A DNA stretch of 10,927 nt from Oscillospiraceae bacterium (GTDB lineage Bacteria > Bacillota > Clostridia > Oscillospirales > Acutalibacteraceae): NCBI GenBank assembly GCA_029004655.1, contig JAQVYP010000048.1, positions 1 to 10,927 of the forward strand, in the 5' to 3' direction. Shown here piece after piece: positions 1 through 6,328 of this stretch. Positions within the stretch are counted from its first letter, which is position 1. Each line of letters begins with the position of its first letter. Made by a program: the position numbers and the translations under genes. The notes beneath the pieces are model-generated. The model made no database searches. It was not told where the DNA came from and worked only from the letters and a program-made list of their open reading frames with translations.

Positions 1-771
1 ACTTATAATGGTATGCAGGCACTTTTGGACTGTTTGACAGTGACGGCAGATGATAAACTCACAAATCTGATTGCGGAACTACGCTCTATAAAAACTGAAT
101 ATCAAACAGACAAAATAGTAAAAGCACAGCGCATTGCCGAAAAAGCTTTTTTGGAAATTTTGAGTTTCATCAAACCGGGTGTGACCGAAAAACGCATTGC
201 GGCAGAGCTTGAATATCTAATGAAGCTTGGAGGCTCGGAGCAAGCATCCTTTGAAACAATTGCCATTAGCGGAGTCAGATCATCCATGCCTCATGGCGTC
301 CCTACTGATAATGTGGTTCAATCAGGCGATTTTGTAACTATGGATTTCGGTGCAGTTGTGAATGGCTATCATAGCGATATGACACGCACAATTGCGGTAG
401 GCTCGGCAACTGACGAAATGAAGAATGTTTACGATACTGTGTTGGCCGCTCAGCTGAATGCATTGCAGACAGTTAAAGCAGGGGTAAAATGCAGCGACGT
501 TGATAATGCCGCGCGAAGTGTTTTCCAAAAAGTAGATTTAGGAAAATATTTCACTCACAGCACCGGTCACGGAGTCGGACTTGAAATTCATGAACAGCCA
601 AATTTGTCATCAAAAAATAATTTTCGGCTAAAACCTAACCAAATTATCACTATCGAACCCGGCGTATATATTGAGGGCAGATTTGGTGTAAGAATAGAAG
701 ATATGGTAAGTGTTACTGAAAACGGATGTAGTAATCTGACAAATTGCGAAAAAAGTTTAATAATCGTATGA
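1..771 (+). CDS. M24 family metallopeptidase (Xaa-Pro aminopeptidase type), 5' end missing
   Basis: Cytosolic metal-dependent aminopeptidase of the creatinase/prolidase (M24) family, expected to remove N-terminal residues ahead of proline in peptides. The reading frame is open to the window edge, so the first visible ATG (13) is internal; family members are about 350 residues with an N-terminal creatinase domain, of which only the end is seen here. Counting from that ATG, all five dinuclear-metal ligands are visible: D111 in MDFG, D122 in HSDMTRT, H186 in STGHGVGLEIHE, E215 in TIEPGVY and E229 in RIEDMV; H94 in SMPHG is also typical. The gene ends in TGA at 769-771. It lies 78 bp before efp, the same order as yqhT-efp in Bacillus. 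Substrate (dipeptide or longer peptide) cannot be told from sequence, so no symbol is given. The family call is very secure. Confidence 0.93.
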   Translation, partial: TYNGMQALLDCLTVTADDKLTNLIAELRSIKTEYQTDKIVKAQRIAEKAFLEILSFIKPGVTEKRIAAELEYLMKLGGSEQASFETIAISGVRSSMPHGVPTDNVVQSGDFVTMDFGAVVNGYHSDMTRTIAVGSATDEMKNVYDTVLAAQLNALQTVKAGVKCSDVDNAARSVFQKVDLGKYFTHSTGHGVGLEIHEQPNLSSKNNFRLKPNQIITIEPGVYIEGRFGVRIEDMVSVTENGCSNLTNCEKSLIIV

Positions 772-788
772 TAATTAGTAAATTTTAC

Positions 789-815
789 TTGAAATAAACG
801 GGTAAATGATATAAT
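789..815 (+). promoter_or_regulatory. Predicted extended -10 promoter for efp
   Basis: A TTGAAA -35-like hexamer (789-794) is followed after 15 bp by a perfect TATAAT -10 (810-815) carrying the TG extension at 807-808. The spacer is shorter than the usual 17 bp, but extended -10 promoters tolerate a weak -35. It lies about 35 bp before the efp start, so efp and the next gene can be transcribed independently of the peptidase upstream. Confidence 0.65.
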
Positions 816-849
816 ATTATTGTAGCATAATTATTGGAGGTATAAATAT

Positions 850-1407
850 ATGATTAGTGCCGGCGAATTTAGAAACGGCGTAACGTTTGAAATGGATGGA
901 AACGTTTTTCAAATTATTGAATTTCAGCATGTTAAACCTGGTAAGGGCGCAGCATTTGTTCGTACCAAAATCAGAAACGTAATAGCAGGATCTGTTATTG
1001 AGAAAACCTTTAATCCAACAGAAAAATTTCCGACCGCATATATTGAGCGCAGAGAAATGGAATATTCATATTCAGACGGTGGACTTTACTACTTTATGGA
1101 TCAGGAATCTTTTGAGCTTGTTCCAATCAATGAAAGCGATCTCGACGATAGCTTTAAGTTCGTCAAAGAAAACATGCTATGCAAAGTGTTGTCTTATAAG
1201 GGCAAGGTTTTTGGCGTTGAACCTCCAACATTTGTTGAACTTTTGATCACACAAACCGATCCCGGATTTAAAGGCGATACAGCTACCAATGCAACTAAAC
1301 CTGCAACTCTTGAAACCGGTTGTGAAATTCGCGTACCGCTCTTCATCGATGAAGGCGATAGAATTAAGATTGACACAAGAACCGGCGAATACATGGAGCG
1401 TGCATAA
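850..1407 (+). CDS. efp: Elongation factor P
   Basis: Translation elongation factor P, 185 residues, the normal length. It binds ribosomes stalled on consecutive prolines and stimulates peptide bond formation. Three beta-barrel domains can be placed: KOW-like N-terminal domain (about 1-62), OB domain II (about 65-127) and C-terminal domain III (about 130-185) ending in [10 protein letters not shown], a typical EF-P tail. The tip loop [12 protein letters not shown] places a lysine at residue 32, the position that carries 5-aminopentanol in Bacillus; whether and how it is modified here is not visible. The ATG at 850 has a TGGAGGT ribosome binding site at 836-841. No EpmA/EpmB or EarP-type modification gene lies nearby. 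It is followed 73 bp later by the CD1247-type gene, probably in the same transcript. Identification is essentially certain. Confidence 0.98.
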   Translation: MISAGEFRNGVTFEMDGNVFQIIEFQHVKPGKGAAFVRTKIRNVIAGSVIEKTFNPTEKFPTAYIERREMEYSYSDGGLYYFMDQESFELVPINESDLDDSFKFVKENMLCKVLSYKGKVFGVEPPTFVELLITQTDPGFKGDTATNATKPATLETGCEIRVPLFIDEGDRIKIDTRTGEYMERA

Positions 1408-1466
1408 TTAATTTAAAAAGGATAATATTATATATATCCTAAATGTTGTATTCGGCTTGACCGAAG

Positions 1467-1476
1467 AAAAGGAGAG
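1467..1476 (+). promoter_or_regulatory. Ribosome binding site fixing the start at 1481
   Basis: AAAAGGAGAG lies five to eight bases before the ATG at 1481. An in-frame TTG at 1457 lies upstream of this site and has no site of its own, so the shorter protein is preferred. A small hairpin (TTCGG 1451-1455 with CCGAA 1461-1465) sits just before it. Confidence 0.75.
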
Positions 1477-1480
1477 AAAT

Positions 1481-1930
1481 ATGACTATTTCAGAAAAAGT
1501 TTCTTACATCAAAGGCTTGGCCGACGGCTTAGTACTCGACGACAACAAGGAAGGTAAAGTTCTAAAATCAATTATTGATGTCTTGGACGATATCTCTATT
1601 TCTATTGCTGAAATAGAAGACGGATGTGCAGAAATCTGCGAGCAACTCGATGCTGTCGATGAAGATCTTTCAACTTTGGAAGATGATTTCTACGAGGAAG
1701 ACGAGTGTTGCTGTGATGACGACGAGTGCTGCTGCGAAGACGATTGTTATGAAATCGAATGTCCTACTTGTAACGATGTAATCTATCTCGATGAAGATAT
1801 GATTGACGAAGGCGGAATTAAGTGCCCTAACTGCGGAACAAATCTTGAATTCGATTTTGATGATTGCAAATGTGATGATGATGACTGTGCATGCGGTTGC
1901 TGCCAAAATGATGCCGAAGACAAAGAATAG
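1481..1930 (+). CDS. CD1247-type small acidic, cysteine-rich zinc-ribbon protein
   Basis: A 149-residue protein of unknown function. The N-terminal part (1-65; TISEKVSYIKGLADGL, then KVLKSIIDVLDDIS and EQLDAVDEDL) is predicted helical and matches what I recall as the CD1247 N-terminal domain of Clostridia, often found after efp. The C-terminal half is very unusual: 19 cysteines in 149 residues, most within runs of Asp and Glu. Two CCC triplets (76-78, 83-85) come from a near-identical duplicated 21-bp unit. A plausible zinc ribbon follows, with CPTC at 94-97 and CPNC at 115-118, and then a tail with CKC (129-131), CAC (136-138) and CC (140-141). There is no signal peptide or membrane segment, so it should be cytosolic. 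Metal storage or sensing, or a redox role, would fit the composition, but this is speculation. Homologues are sometimes labelled as regulators; I see no helix-turn-helix to support that. Confidence 0.85.
   Translation: MTISEKVSYIKGLADGLVLDDNKEGKVLKSIIDVLDDISISIAEIEDGCAEICEQLDAVDEDLSTLEDDFYEEDECCCDDDECCCEDDCYEIECPTCNDVIYLDEDMIDEGGIKCPNCGTNLEFDFDDCKCDDDDCACGCCQNDAEDKE
1700..1741 (+). repeat. Tandem 21-bp duplication inside the cysteine-rich gene
   Basis: Units 1700-1720 and 1721-1741 are directly adjacent and agree at 18 of 21 bases. They encode DECCCDD and DECCCED. All three differences are at third codon positions, two of them silent, so the peptide motif is largely preserved. Confidence 0.8.
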
Positions 1931-1949
1931 TTTTAAAGTGCAATGAATG

Positions 1950-1989
1950 CAGCGCCCGCTTTACTCTGTAAGGTGAGGCGCTGTTTTTT
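1950..1989 (+). terminator. Intrinsic terminator after the CD1247-type gene
   Basis: CAGCGCC (1950-1956) pairs with GGCGCTG (1977-1983). An inner helix CTTTAC (1959-1964) with GTAAGG (1968-1973) closes on a three-base loop. Six T residues follow directly (1984-1989). It ends the efp transcription unit 20 bp after the stop codon. Confidence 0.9.
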
Positions 1990-2023
1990 CTATCCGGATT
2001 GACGTCGTTTTATTTTATACTAA

Positions 2024-2178
2024 TACTAATTCCAAATAAAAATCAACCAATCTTCGCGGTCTTTTGTTTGCGAGACTGCGTTGTCGTTCTCGGCGGGCGA
2101 TAGCCCGCCTACGTCCTCCGCCTTATCTCACAAACAAAATCCTCGCAAATCTTGGTCACTTTTTAATTGGAATTAGTA
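2024..2178. mobile_element. 155-bp imperfect palindrome, MITE-like element
   Basis: The left end TACTAATTCCAA (2024-2035) is the exact reverse complement of the right end TTGGAATTAGTA (2167-2178). The arms continue to match inward with scattered mismatches to about 2075 and 2126; for example TTTTGTTTGCGAGA on the left answers TCTCACAAACAAAA on the right. A roughly 16-by-16 base unpaired region follows, then a perfect 7-bp GC stem GGCGGGC (2092-2098) and GCCCGCC (2103-2109) around a GATA loop. TAA is found immediately outside both ends (2021-2023 and 2179-2181), a possible 3-bp target duplication. There is no open reading frame inside. The GC-rich core contrasts with the AT-rich flanks. Mobility is inferred from this form alone; a structured RNA or regulatory repeat is the alternative. 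Confidence 0.72.
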
Positions 2179-2182
2179 TAAT
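2152..2182 (+). promoter_or_regulatory. Possible promoter at the right edge of the palindrome, toward ispD
   Basis: A perfect TATAAT (2177-2182) straddles the right boundary of the palindrome. A weak -35 candidate TTGGTC (2152-2157) lies 19 bp upstream. The remaining DNA to ispD (2183-2262) is AT-rich and I see no better promoter there. The upstream terminator means ispD needs some start site in this interval. Confidence is low because of the poor -35 and long spacer. Confidence 0.35.
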
Positions 2183-2262
2183 ATTATGTTTAAATGCGTA
2201 TTTTTTTATTACTGTTATTTATGATTTGTTTTAAATAAAACTTTTAAATTGGAGACTAAGAA

Positions 2263-3009
2263 ATGGAAGTCTTGGAATACAGTTTACAGTATTCGATCCT
2301 CAAAACTGATGATATTAAAAATGTGACCGCAGTAATTGTTGCTGCCGGTTCGTCAAATAGAATGGGCGGGGTCAATAAGCAATTTTTGGCACTCAATGGT
2401 ATACCAGTTGTTGCAAGAACTTTGATTGCTTTTCAAAATTGTGATTATATTTCAAAAATTATTGTTGTTTGTAAACCTGAGGATGCAAATAAAATTCAAA
2501 ATTTATCAATTAAATATCATATTGATAAATTGGCAGATATCACAGACGGAGGAACTTCACGAGCACAATCTGTTCTTAACGGTGTTTTAAGAGTGGACAG
2601 TAATTGCAACATATTGCTGATTCATGACGGTGCGCGGCCACTTGTAAGTAATGAAGTTATTGAACGGGTTGTAAATGCCACTGCAAAACACGGCGCTGCT
2701 ACCTGTGCGGTACCTATGAAGGATACAGTTAAAGTGGTTAATGAAGATGGTATTGTTGTCAGCACACCGAACCGCCTGAGCATGGTTGCTGTTCAAACTC
2801 CTCAAGGGTTCAAAATCGATTTATATAAAATAGCGGCAGAAAAAGCAGGCCAGGACATAGATAAATTCAGTGATGACTGTTCGCTGGTTGAAAGTGCTGG
2901 TAACAGTGTATGCACGGTGCTCGGCGACTATAAAAACATAAAAATCACAACTGCCGAGGACATATGTATTGCAACGGCTTTATTAAAGGAGAATGAACAA
3001 TGCGAATAG
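2263..3009 (+). CDS. ispD: 2-C-methyl-D-erythritol 4-phosphate cytidylyltransferase
   Basis: Cytosolic MEP-pathway enzyme that joins CTP and methylerythritol phosphate to give CDP-methylerythritol. It has 248 residues against the usual 225-240. The nucleotide-binding signature [10 protein letters not shown] lies at 27-36 with K39 following. Then come GGTSRAQSV (97-105), IHDGARP (120-126), PMKDTVK (151-157), QTPQGF (178-183), SDDCSLVE (203-210) and NIKITTAED (225-233), the last holding the substrate-binding lysine. The ATG at 2263 has a GGAG site about eight bases upstream. It gives a roughly 20-residue N-terminal extension before the usual IspD start; an in-frame GTG at 2323 would remove this but has no ribosome binding site. 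The 3' end overlaps ispF by 10 bp, implying coupled translation. Assignment is very secure. Confidence 0.96.
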   Translation: MEVLEYSLQYSILKTDDIKNVTAVIVAAGSSNRMGGVNKQFLALNGIPVVARTLIAFQNCDYISKIIVVCKPEDANKIQNLSIKYHIDKLADITDGGTSRAQSVLNGVLRVDSNCNILLIHDGARPLVSNEVIERVVNATAKHGAATCAVPMKDTVKVVNEDGIVVSTPNRLSMVAVQTPQGFKIDLYKIAAEKAGQDIDKFSDDCSLVESAGNSVCTVLGDYKNIKITTAEDICIATALLKENEQCE

Positions 3010-3470
3010 GCCATGGTTATGATGTTCATAGGTTCTCAGAGGACCGCAAACTGATTTTGGGTGGCGTTACCATACCTTTCCTACAGGGTCTGCTGGGGCA
3101 TTCAGATGCCGATGTGTTGATTCATGCAATTTGTGATGCTCTTTTGGGCGCGGCCGCACTGGGCGACATTGGAAAACATTTTCCCGATAATGATAATACC
3201 TATAAAAATATTGACAGTGGAATATTATTAAAACAAGTTTGCGAAATACTCTACAAAAATGGCTACGAAATTTCCAATATCGATTCTACAATTATTGCGC
3301 AGGCACCTAAACTTGCACCATACATCGACCAAATGAGAAGCAATTTGGCCAGGATATGCAAAGTCGATTGCTCGCAGGTTAATGTAAAAGCAACAACCGA
3401 GGAACATCTTGGCTTTACAGGTCATATGGAAGGCATTGCGGCACATGCAGTTTGTTTAATTAATAAGTAA
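3000..3470 (+). CDS. ispF: 2-C-methyl-D-erythritol 2,4-cyclodiphosphate synthase
   Basis: Trimeric cytosolic zinc enzyme of the MEP pathway that cyclises the phosphorylated product downstream of IspD to methylerythritol cyclodiphosphate, releasing CMP. It is 156 residues, the normal size. The zinc ligands are D8 and H10 (in GYDVHRF) and H42 (in [13 protein letters not shown]). The conserved GDIGKHFPD segment spans 55-63 and [10 protein letters not shown] spans 132-141. The ATG lies inside the end of ispD in another frame, with AAGGAG about eight bases upstream, so the two enzymes are translationally linked. IspD and IspF catalyse non-consecutive steps; the kinase IspE between them is not in this window, nor is it fused. 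Assignment is very secure. Confidence 0.97.
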   Translation: MRIGHGYDVHRFSEDRKLILGGVTIPFLQGLLGHSDADVLIHAICDALLGAAALGDIGKHFPDNDNTYKNIDSGILLKQVCEILYKNGYEISNIDSTIIAQAPKLAPYIDQMRSNLARICKVDCSQVNVKATTEEHLGFTGHMEGIAAHAVCLINK

Positions 3471-3481
3471 TAATGACTTCA

Positions 3482-3508
3482 CCTCTTGGCATAAATTGTC
3501 TTAAGAGG
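3482..3508 (+). promoter_or_regulatory. Hairpin able to cover the ribosome binding site of the DUF4830 gene
   Basis: CCTCTT (3482-3487) is complementary to AAGAGG (3503-3508), which is part of the Shine-Dalgarno sequence AAGAGGAG (3503-3510) for the start at 3518. The stem is six base pairs with a 15-base loop. It may be chance, since any anti-SD-like run near an SD will pair. The AAGAGGAG site decides the start: ATG 3518 lies seven bases after it, while the earlier in-frame ATG at 3473 lies upstream of it with no such site. Confidence 0.35.
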
Positions 3509-3517
3509 AGTGATTTC

Positions 3518-3967
3518 ATGGTTGCTGTCAGTATTAAATTAAGTAAAAGAAAAATCTCTGTAATAGCATTATGCATTGCTTTAGTTGGCTTGATTGCTTT
3601 TTCTGTTTTTGGAGGATTTTATGGTAATTCTTCGGCAGTAAATGTAGGCTATGACGAAAATAATATAATAGATTATATAAAAAGTTTTGGATGGGAAATT
3701 GACGAGACTTCAGGGGAAGGTAACGATGTGTTAATCCCAAGCGAGTTTAATGATGTTTATAAGCAATATAATGCTTTACAATTATCGCAAGGCTTTGATT
3801 TAACAAAGTATAGGGGATTAACAGTAACAAGATATACCTACAACGTAACAAATTACCCTGATTATCCGAAAAATGTAAAGATAAATTTGCTGGTTTATGA
3901 GGGACGGGTTATAGGCGGAGATATTTGCAGTATTTCGCTCGACGGGTTTATCGTTGCATTTAAATAG
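3518..3967 (+). CDS. DUF4830-type small membrane-anchored protein
   Basis: A 149-residue protein with a positively charged N-terminus (KLSKRK), one hydrophobic segment (about 12-33) and a C-terminal soluble domain (about 46-149) that should lie outside the membrane. The soluble part, with NNIIDYIKSFGWEI, IPSEFNDVY, GFDLTKYRG, RYTYNVTNYP and LLVYEGRVIGGDI, resembles the DUF4830 family as I recall it from Clostridia; its function is unknown. There is no lipobox cysteine, so it is either a signal-anchored membrane protein or one cleaved after the SSA segment near residue 40. It sits 47 bp after ispF on the same strand and probably shares its transcript. Nothing in the sequence links it to isoprenoid synthesis. 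The family call is from memory of its motifs and is moderately sure; the gene itself is well supported. Confidence 0.75.
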   Translation: MVAVSIKLSKRKISVIALCIALVGLIAFSVFGGFYGNSSAVNVGYDENNIIDYIKSFGWEIDETSGEGNDVLIPSEFNDVYKQYNALQLSQGFDLTKYRGLTVTRYTYNVTNYPDYPKNVKINLLVYEGRVIGGDICSISLDGFIVAFK

Positions 3968-4007
3968 CAGGGTGGAATATCCTGTGTGTACGCCTTAAAT
4001 CAGAGTA

Positions 4008-4048
4008 TTCGGGCGGATATGGAATCCGCCCCTACATGTGCGCCCGAA
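4008..4048. repeat. GC-rich hairpin, possible dispersed intergenic repeat
   Basis: GGGCGGAT (4011-4018) pairs perfectly with ATCCGCCC (4024-4031) around a five-base loop. TTCGGGCG (4008-4015) can instead pair with CGCCCGAA (4041-4048), so two competing folds share the same left arm. The block is much richer in G and C than its surroundings, and sequences of this kind recur between genes in gut Clostridia in my recollection. No T run follows, so it is not a standard terminator. Confidence 0.5.
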
Positions 4049-4059
4049 ATTCAAATATT

Positions 4060-4068
4060 AAGGAGGTG
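4060..4068 (+). promoter_or_regulatory. Strong ribosome binding site supporting a TTG start
   Basis: AAGGAGGTG is a near-perfect anti-16S match lying seven bases before TTG 4074. It decides the start of the pseudouridine synthase despite the weak codon. The next methionine in frame would fall within the S4 domain. Confidence 0.8.
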
Positions 4069-4073
4069 GTTAG

Positions 4074-4805
4074 TTGCCAACAGATAGACTAGACAAATTC
4101 ATTTCTTCTCAAAGTGGAATTTCAAGAAAGGAATCCAGAATTGCAATCAAGCAAGGCAAAGTGACTGTAAATCGGATGATTTGTACCGACCCGCAAACAA
4201 AAGTTGATCCGCAGACTTGTAAAATAAGCCTAGACAATGTGCTGTTCAACTATAAAAAGAATGTCTACATAATGCTTAATAAGCCCAAAGGGGTTTTGTC
4301 TGCAAGTATGGATAAAAACCGAGAAACTGTTGTCAGCCTGGTTAATGATGAGCAGTATAAAAACAGGAATCTGTTTCCGGTGGGCAGACTTGATAAGGAT
4401 ACGACGGGATTTCTGATTATTACTGATGATGGTGATTTTGCACATAAGGTTATTTCTCCTAAAAGCAAAATTGAAAAGAAATATCTTGTTACTGTTGAAG
4501 GTAAAATTGATGTTTCAACAATGCGGAAATTTGCGTTGGGAATTACGCTGGCAGACGGCACCGCTTGCCTGCCGGCCAAACTTAACATCCTTAATAACTC
4601 AACAGACAAATCAGTCGCTGAAGTTACAATAATGGAGGGAAAATATCATCAAATTAAAAGGATGTTTGGCATGGTAGATCTGCCCGTTGTTGAACTTAGC
4701 CGTTTGAGCATTGGAAGGCTAAAATTGGACAAGACCTTAAGAGAGGGCGAATATCGGGAAATGGAAATTTTTGAAATTCAGACTATTTTGCATACAAGAC
4801 AATGA
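4074..4805 (+). CDS. RsuA-family rRNA pseudouridine synthase
   Basis: Cytosolic enzyme that isomerises a specific uridine in ribosomal RNA to pseudouridine. It has 243 residues, as expected for RsuA/RluB-type proteins. An N-terminal S4 RNA-binding domain (about 2-50; RLDKFISSQSGISRKESRIAIKQGKVTVN) is followed by the catalytic domain with LNKPKGVLSA (68-77), the signature GRLDKDTTGFLIITDDG (104-120) holding the catalytic Asp107, KKYLVTVEG (135-143) and the EGKYHQIKRMF motif (188-198). The start is TTG, chosen because of an excellent ribosome binding site. RsuA (16S) versus RluB (23S) specificity cannot be settled by eye; the short length and lack of a long basic C-terminal tail fit RsuA-type better. 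It lies 106 bp after the DUF4830 gene, with a GC hairpin between them. Confidence 0.92.
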   Translation: MPTDRLDKFISSQSGISRKESRIAIKQGKVTVNRMICTDPQTKVDPQTCKISLDNVLFNYKKNVYIMLNKPKGVLSASMDKNRETVVSLVNDEQYKNRNLFPVGRLDKDTTGFLIITDDGDFAHKVISPKSKIEKKYLVTVEGKIDVSTMRKFALGITLADGTACLPAKLNILNNSTDKSVAEVTIMEGKYHQIKRMFGMVDLPVVELSRLSIGRLKLDKTLREGEYREMEIFEIQTILHTRQ

Positions 4806-4810
4806 CTTGT

Positions 4811-4830
4811 CAATTATTTCAATTGTTTTT
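4811..4830 (+). terminator. Weak terminator candidate after the pseudouridine synthase
   Basis: CAATT (4811-4815) pairs with AATTG (4821-4825), followed by five T residues. The stem is short and AT-rich, so it would be inefficient at best. Confidence 0.25.
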
Positions 4831-4928
4831 GTGTATTATTCATTATTCCGCAACTTTTGATGTACAAATTACATAAACACATAAAAATATCTTTGGACAA
4901 TAAACGGATAGAAAAAAGTTTTTGTGTC

Positions 4929-4937
4929 TGTTATAAT
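4929..4937 (+). promoter_or_regulatory. Extended -10 promoter for the ABC ATPase gene
   Basis: TGTTATAAT is a perfect TATAAT (4932-4937) with the TGn extension. No convincing -35 lies 17 bp upstream; a TTGGAC at 4893-4898 is too far away. This would give a leader of roughly 45 bases before the ATG, which has AGGAGGA at 4974-4980. Confidence 0.6.
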
Positions 4938-4989
4938 CAATGTATGTTAGAGCAAATAATGCTTTAAAGAATTAGGAGGAAGTTTTTTT

Positions 4990-6132
4990 ATGGCTAATCT
5001 TTCTTTGCGTAATATTACTAAAAAATACCCGGGTGGCGTTTTGGCTGTTTCAGATTTTAATCTTGAAATTGCTGATAAAGAATTTATCATTCTTGTTGGA
5101 CCATCTGGCTGTGGTAAATCAACAACACTTCGAATGATTGCTGGACTTGAAGAAATCAGCGGAGGAGAATTATACATCGGTGACAAATTAGTTAATGATG
5201 TAGCCCCAAAGGATAGAGATATCGCAATGGTTTTCCAAAACTATGCTCTTTATCCTCATATGACAGTTTATGATAACATGGCTTTCGGTCTCAAACTGCG
5301 TAAAACTCCAAAAGATGAGATTAAGCGCCGCGTTGAGGAAGCTGCCCGCATACTTGACATCACTCATTTGCTACAGCGTAAACCTGCTGCTCTTTCAGGT
5401 GGTCAACGTCAGCGTGTTGCTTTGGGACGTGCTATTGTTCGTGAACCAAAGGTTTTCTTGCTAGATGAGCCTCTTTCAAACTTGGATGCTAAACTTCGTG
5501 CACAGATGCGTACCGAGATTTCAAAGCTTCACTTAAGATTGGGAACAACATTCGTTTATGTTACCCATGACCAGACAGAAGCTATGACGATGGGTACTCG
5601 TATAGTTGTTATGAAGGACGGACTTATTCAACAGGTTGATACTCCACAACATCTTTATGAGCTTCCTTGCAATGAATTCGTTGCAAGCTTTATCGGATCA
5701 CCTCAAATGAACTTCATCGATGCAAAGCTTTTACAGGAAGATGGAGTGTTTTATGCAGAGTTTGGCTCTGAGGATACAAAGACACGTGCCGGAGTTAAAT
5801 ATAAGATTAAGTTACCTGCATCAAAGAACCACAAAGACTGTTTAGTTCCTTATATCGATAAAGAAATTATTTTCGGTATTCGTCCTGAGCATGTTCATGA
5901 TGAAGAAGAACTTATTGCTAAATTCCCAGATGGAATTATTGAAGCAAATGTCGAAGTTACTGAACTTATGGGTGCAGAAAAATATCTGTACACAGTTTGC
6001 GAAGGTCAGAACATAAACGGTCGTGTTGCACCTACTTCAAAGGCTCGTGCCGGAGATGTTATTAAGATCGCTTTGGATCCAAATAAGGTTCATATCTTTG
6101 ATAAACAAACCGAGCTTACAGTTACTAATTAA
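4990..6132 (+). CDS. MalK/MsmK/UgpC-type ABC transporter ATP-binding protein
   Basis: Peripheral ATPase subunit of carbohydrate-type ABC importers (CUT1), 380 residues, the usual length. The nucleotide-binding domain shows Walker [10 protein letters not shown] (37-45), Q-loop Q83 in [13 protein letters not shown], signature [14 protein letters not shown] (135-148), Walker B VFLLDE (155-160), D-loop SNLDAKLR (163-170) and H-loop H193 in THDQTEAMT. The C-terminal regulatory/TOBE region (about 235-375) contains FGIRPEH (295-301) and [10 protein letters not shown] (325-334). No permease or solute-binding gene is adjacent and the gene has its own promoter and terminator. This fits the shared MsmX/MsmK-type ATPase that energises several sugar importers; sharing is inference. 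Arginine codons are strikingly often CGT, suggesting high expression. Substrate cannot be inferred. Confidence 0.93.
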   Translation: MANLSLRNITKKYPGGVLAVSDFNLEIADKEFIILVGPSGCGKSTTLRMIAGLEEISGGELYIGDKLVNDVAPKDRDIAMVFQNYALYPHMTVYDNMAFGLKLRKTPKDEIKRRVEEAARILDITHLLQRKPAALSGGQRQRVALGRAIVREPKVFLLDEPLSNLDAKLRAQMRTEISKLHLRLGTTFVYVTHDQTEAMTMGTRIVVMKDGLIQQVDTPQHLYELPCNEFVASFIGSPQMNFIDAKLLQEDGVFYAEFGSEDTKTRAGVKYKIKLPASKNHKDCLVPYIDKEIIFGIRPEHVHDEEELIAKFPDGIIEANVEVTELMGAEKYLYTVCEGQNINGRVAPTSKARAGDVIKIALDPNKVHIFDKQTELTVTN

Positions 6133-6139
6133 TTATTAT

Positions 6140-6167
6140 TTAGACCCACGTATAAGCGTGGGTCTAA
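6140..6167. terminator. Hairpin terminator after the ABC ATPase gene
   Basis: TTAGACCCACG (6140-6150) pairs perfectly over 11 bp with CGTGGGTCTAA (6157-6167) around a six-base loop. It lies eight bases after the stop codon. The following T tract is poor (TTATTG), so termination may be partial, but position and stem strength fit a terminator. Confidence 0.7.
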
Positions 6168-6244
6168 TTATTGCACATTAAGTTTACATAATACCACATT
6201 TTGTAATATTTTTGTAACAAATTTATGTTTTTTTTAATATATAC

Positions 6245-6276
6245 TTGAAAAAGTTTGAAAAATTGTGTAATATAAA
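6245..6276 (+). promoter_or_regulatory. Candidate promoter for the regulator-ftsEX operon
   Basis: TTGAAA (6245-6250) is followed after 17 bp by TAATAT (6268-6273, four of six matches), or after 20 bp by TATAAA (6271-6276, five of six). The surroundings are very AT-rich, so chance matches are likely. A promoter is expected here because a terminator lies upstream and the downstream genes are tightly packed. Confidence 0.4.
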
Positions 6277-6328
6277 GAATATCTAGATTAAAACTATAAC
6301 TATATAGCGGTATAAAGGGGATAATTAT

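Noticed and set aside
1419..1440. Hairpin AGGATA / TATCCT after efp as a terminator
   Set aside because: The stem is only six mostly AT pairs and no T run follows; the strong terminator comes after the next gene.
1457..1480. TTG at 1457 as the start of the CD1247-type gene
   Set aside because: It lies upstream of the only good ribosome binding site (1467-1476), which is correctly spaced for ATG 1481; the family also starts at MTISEK-like sequence.
1706..1735. Frameshift or sequencing artefact in the Cys-triplet region
   Set aside because: The frame continues cleanly into CPxC zinc-ribbon pairs and the duplicated units differ only at third positions, consistent with a maintained coding sequence.
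1670..1906. Open frame on the minus strand inside the cysteine-rich gene
   Set aside because: It is a shadow of the coding strand: no ribosome binding site, and its hydrophobic Ile/Val/Ala composition is the complement of Asp/Glu/Cys codons.
2024..2178. CRISPR array or tRNA/riboswitch in the ispD upstream region
   Set aside because: There is one inverted repeat with no regularly spaced direct repeats, no cloverleaf with a CCA-type acceptor, and no riboswitch core I recognise.
3473..3517. ATG at 3473 as the start of the DUF4830 gene
   Set aside because: It has no ribosome binding site and begins two bases after the ispF stop; AAGAGGAG at 3503-3510 fits ATG 3518 and leaves a clean membrane anchor.
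4265..4609. 114-codon minus-strand open frame inside the pseudouridine synthase gene
   Set aside because: It lies opposite the catalytic core of a clearly conserved enzyme and shows no recognisable domain or start signal.
4893..4937. TTGGAC (4893-4898) as the -35 for the ABC ATPase promoter
   Set aside because: It lies 33 bp from the TATAAT, far beyond a workable spacer; the extended -10 stands without it.
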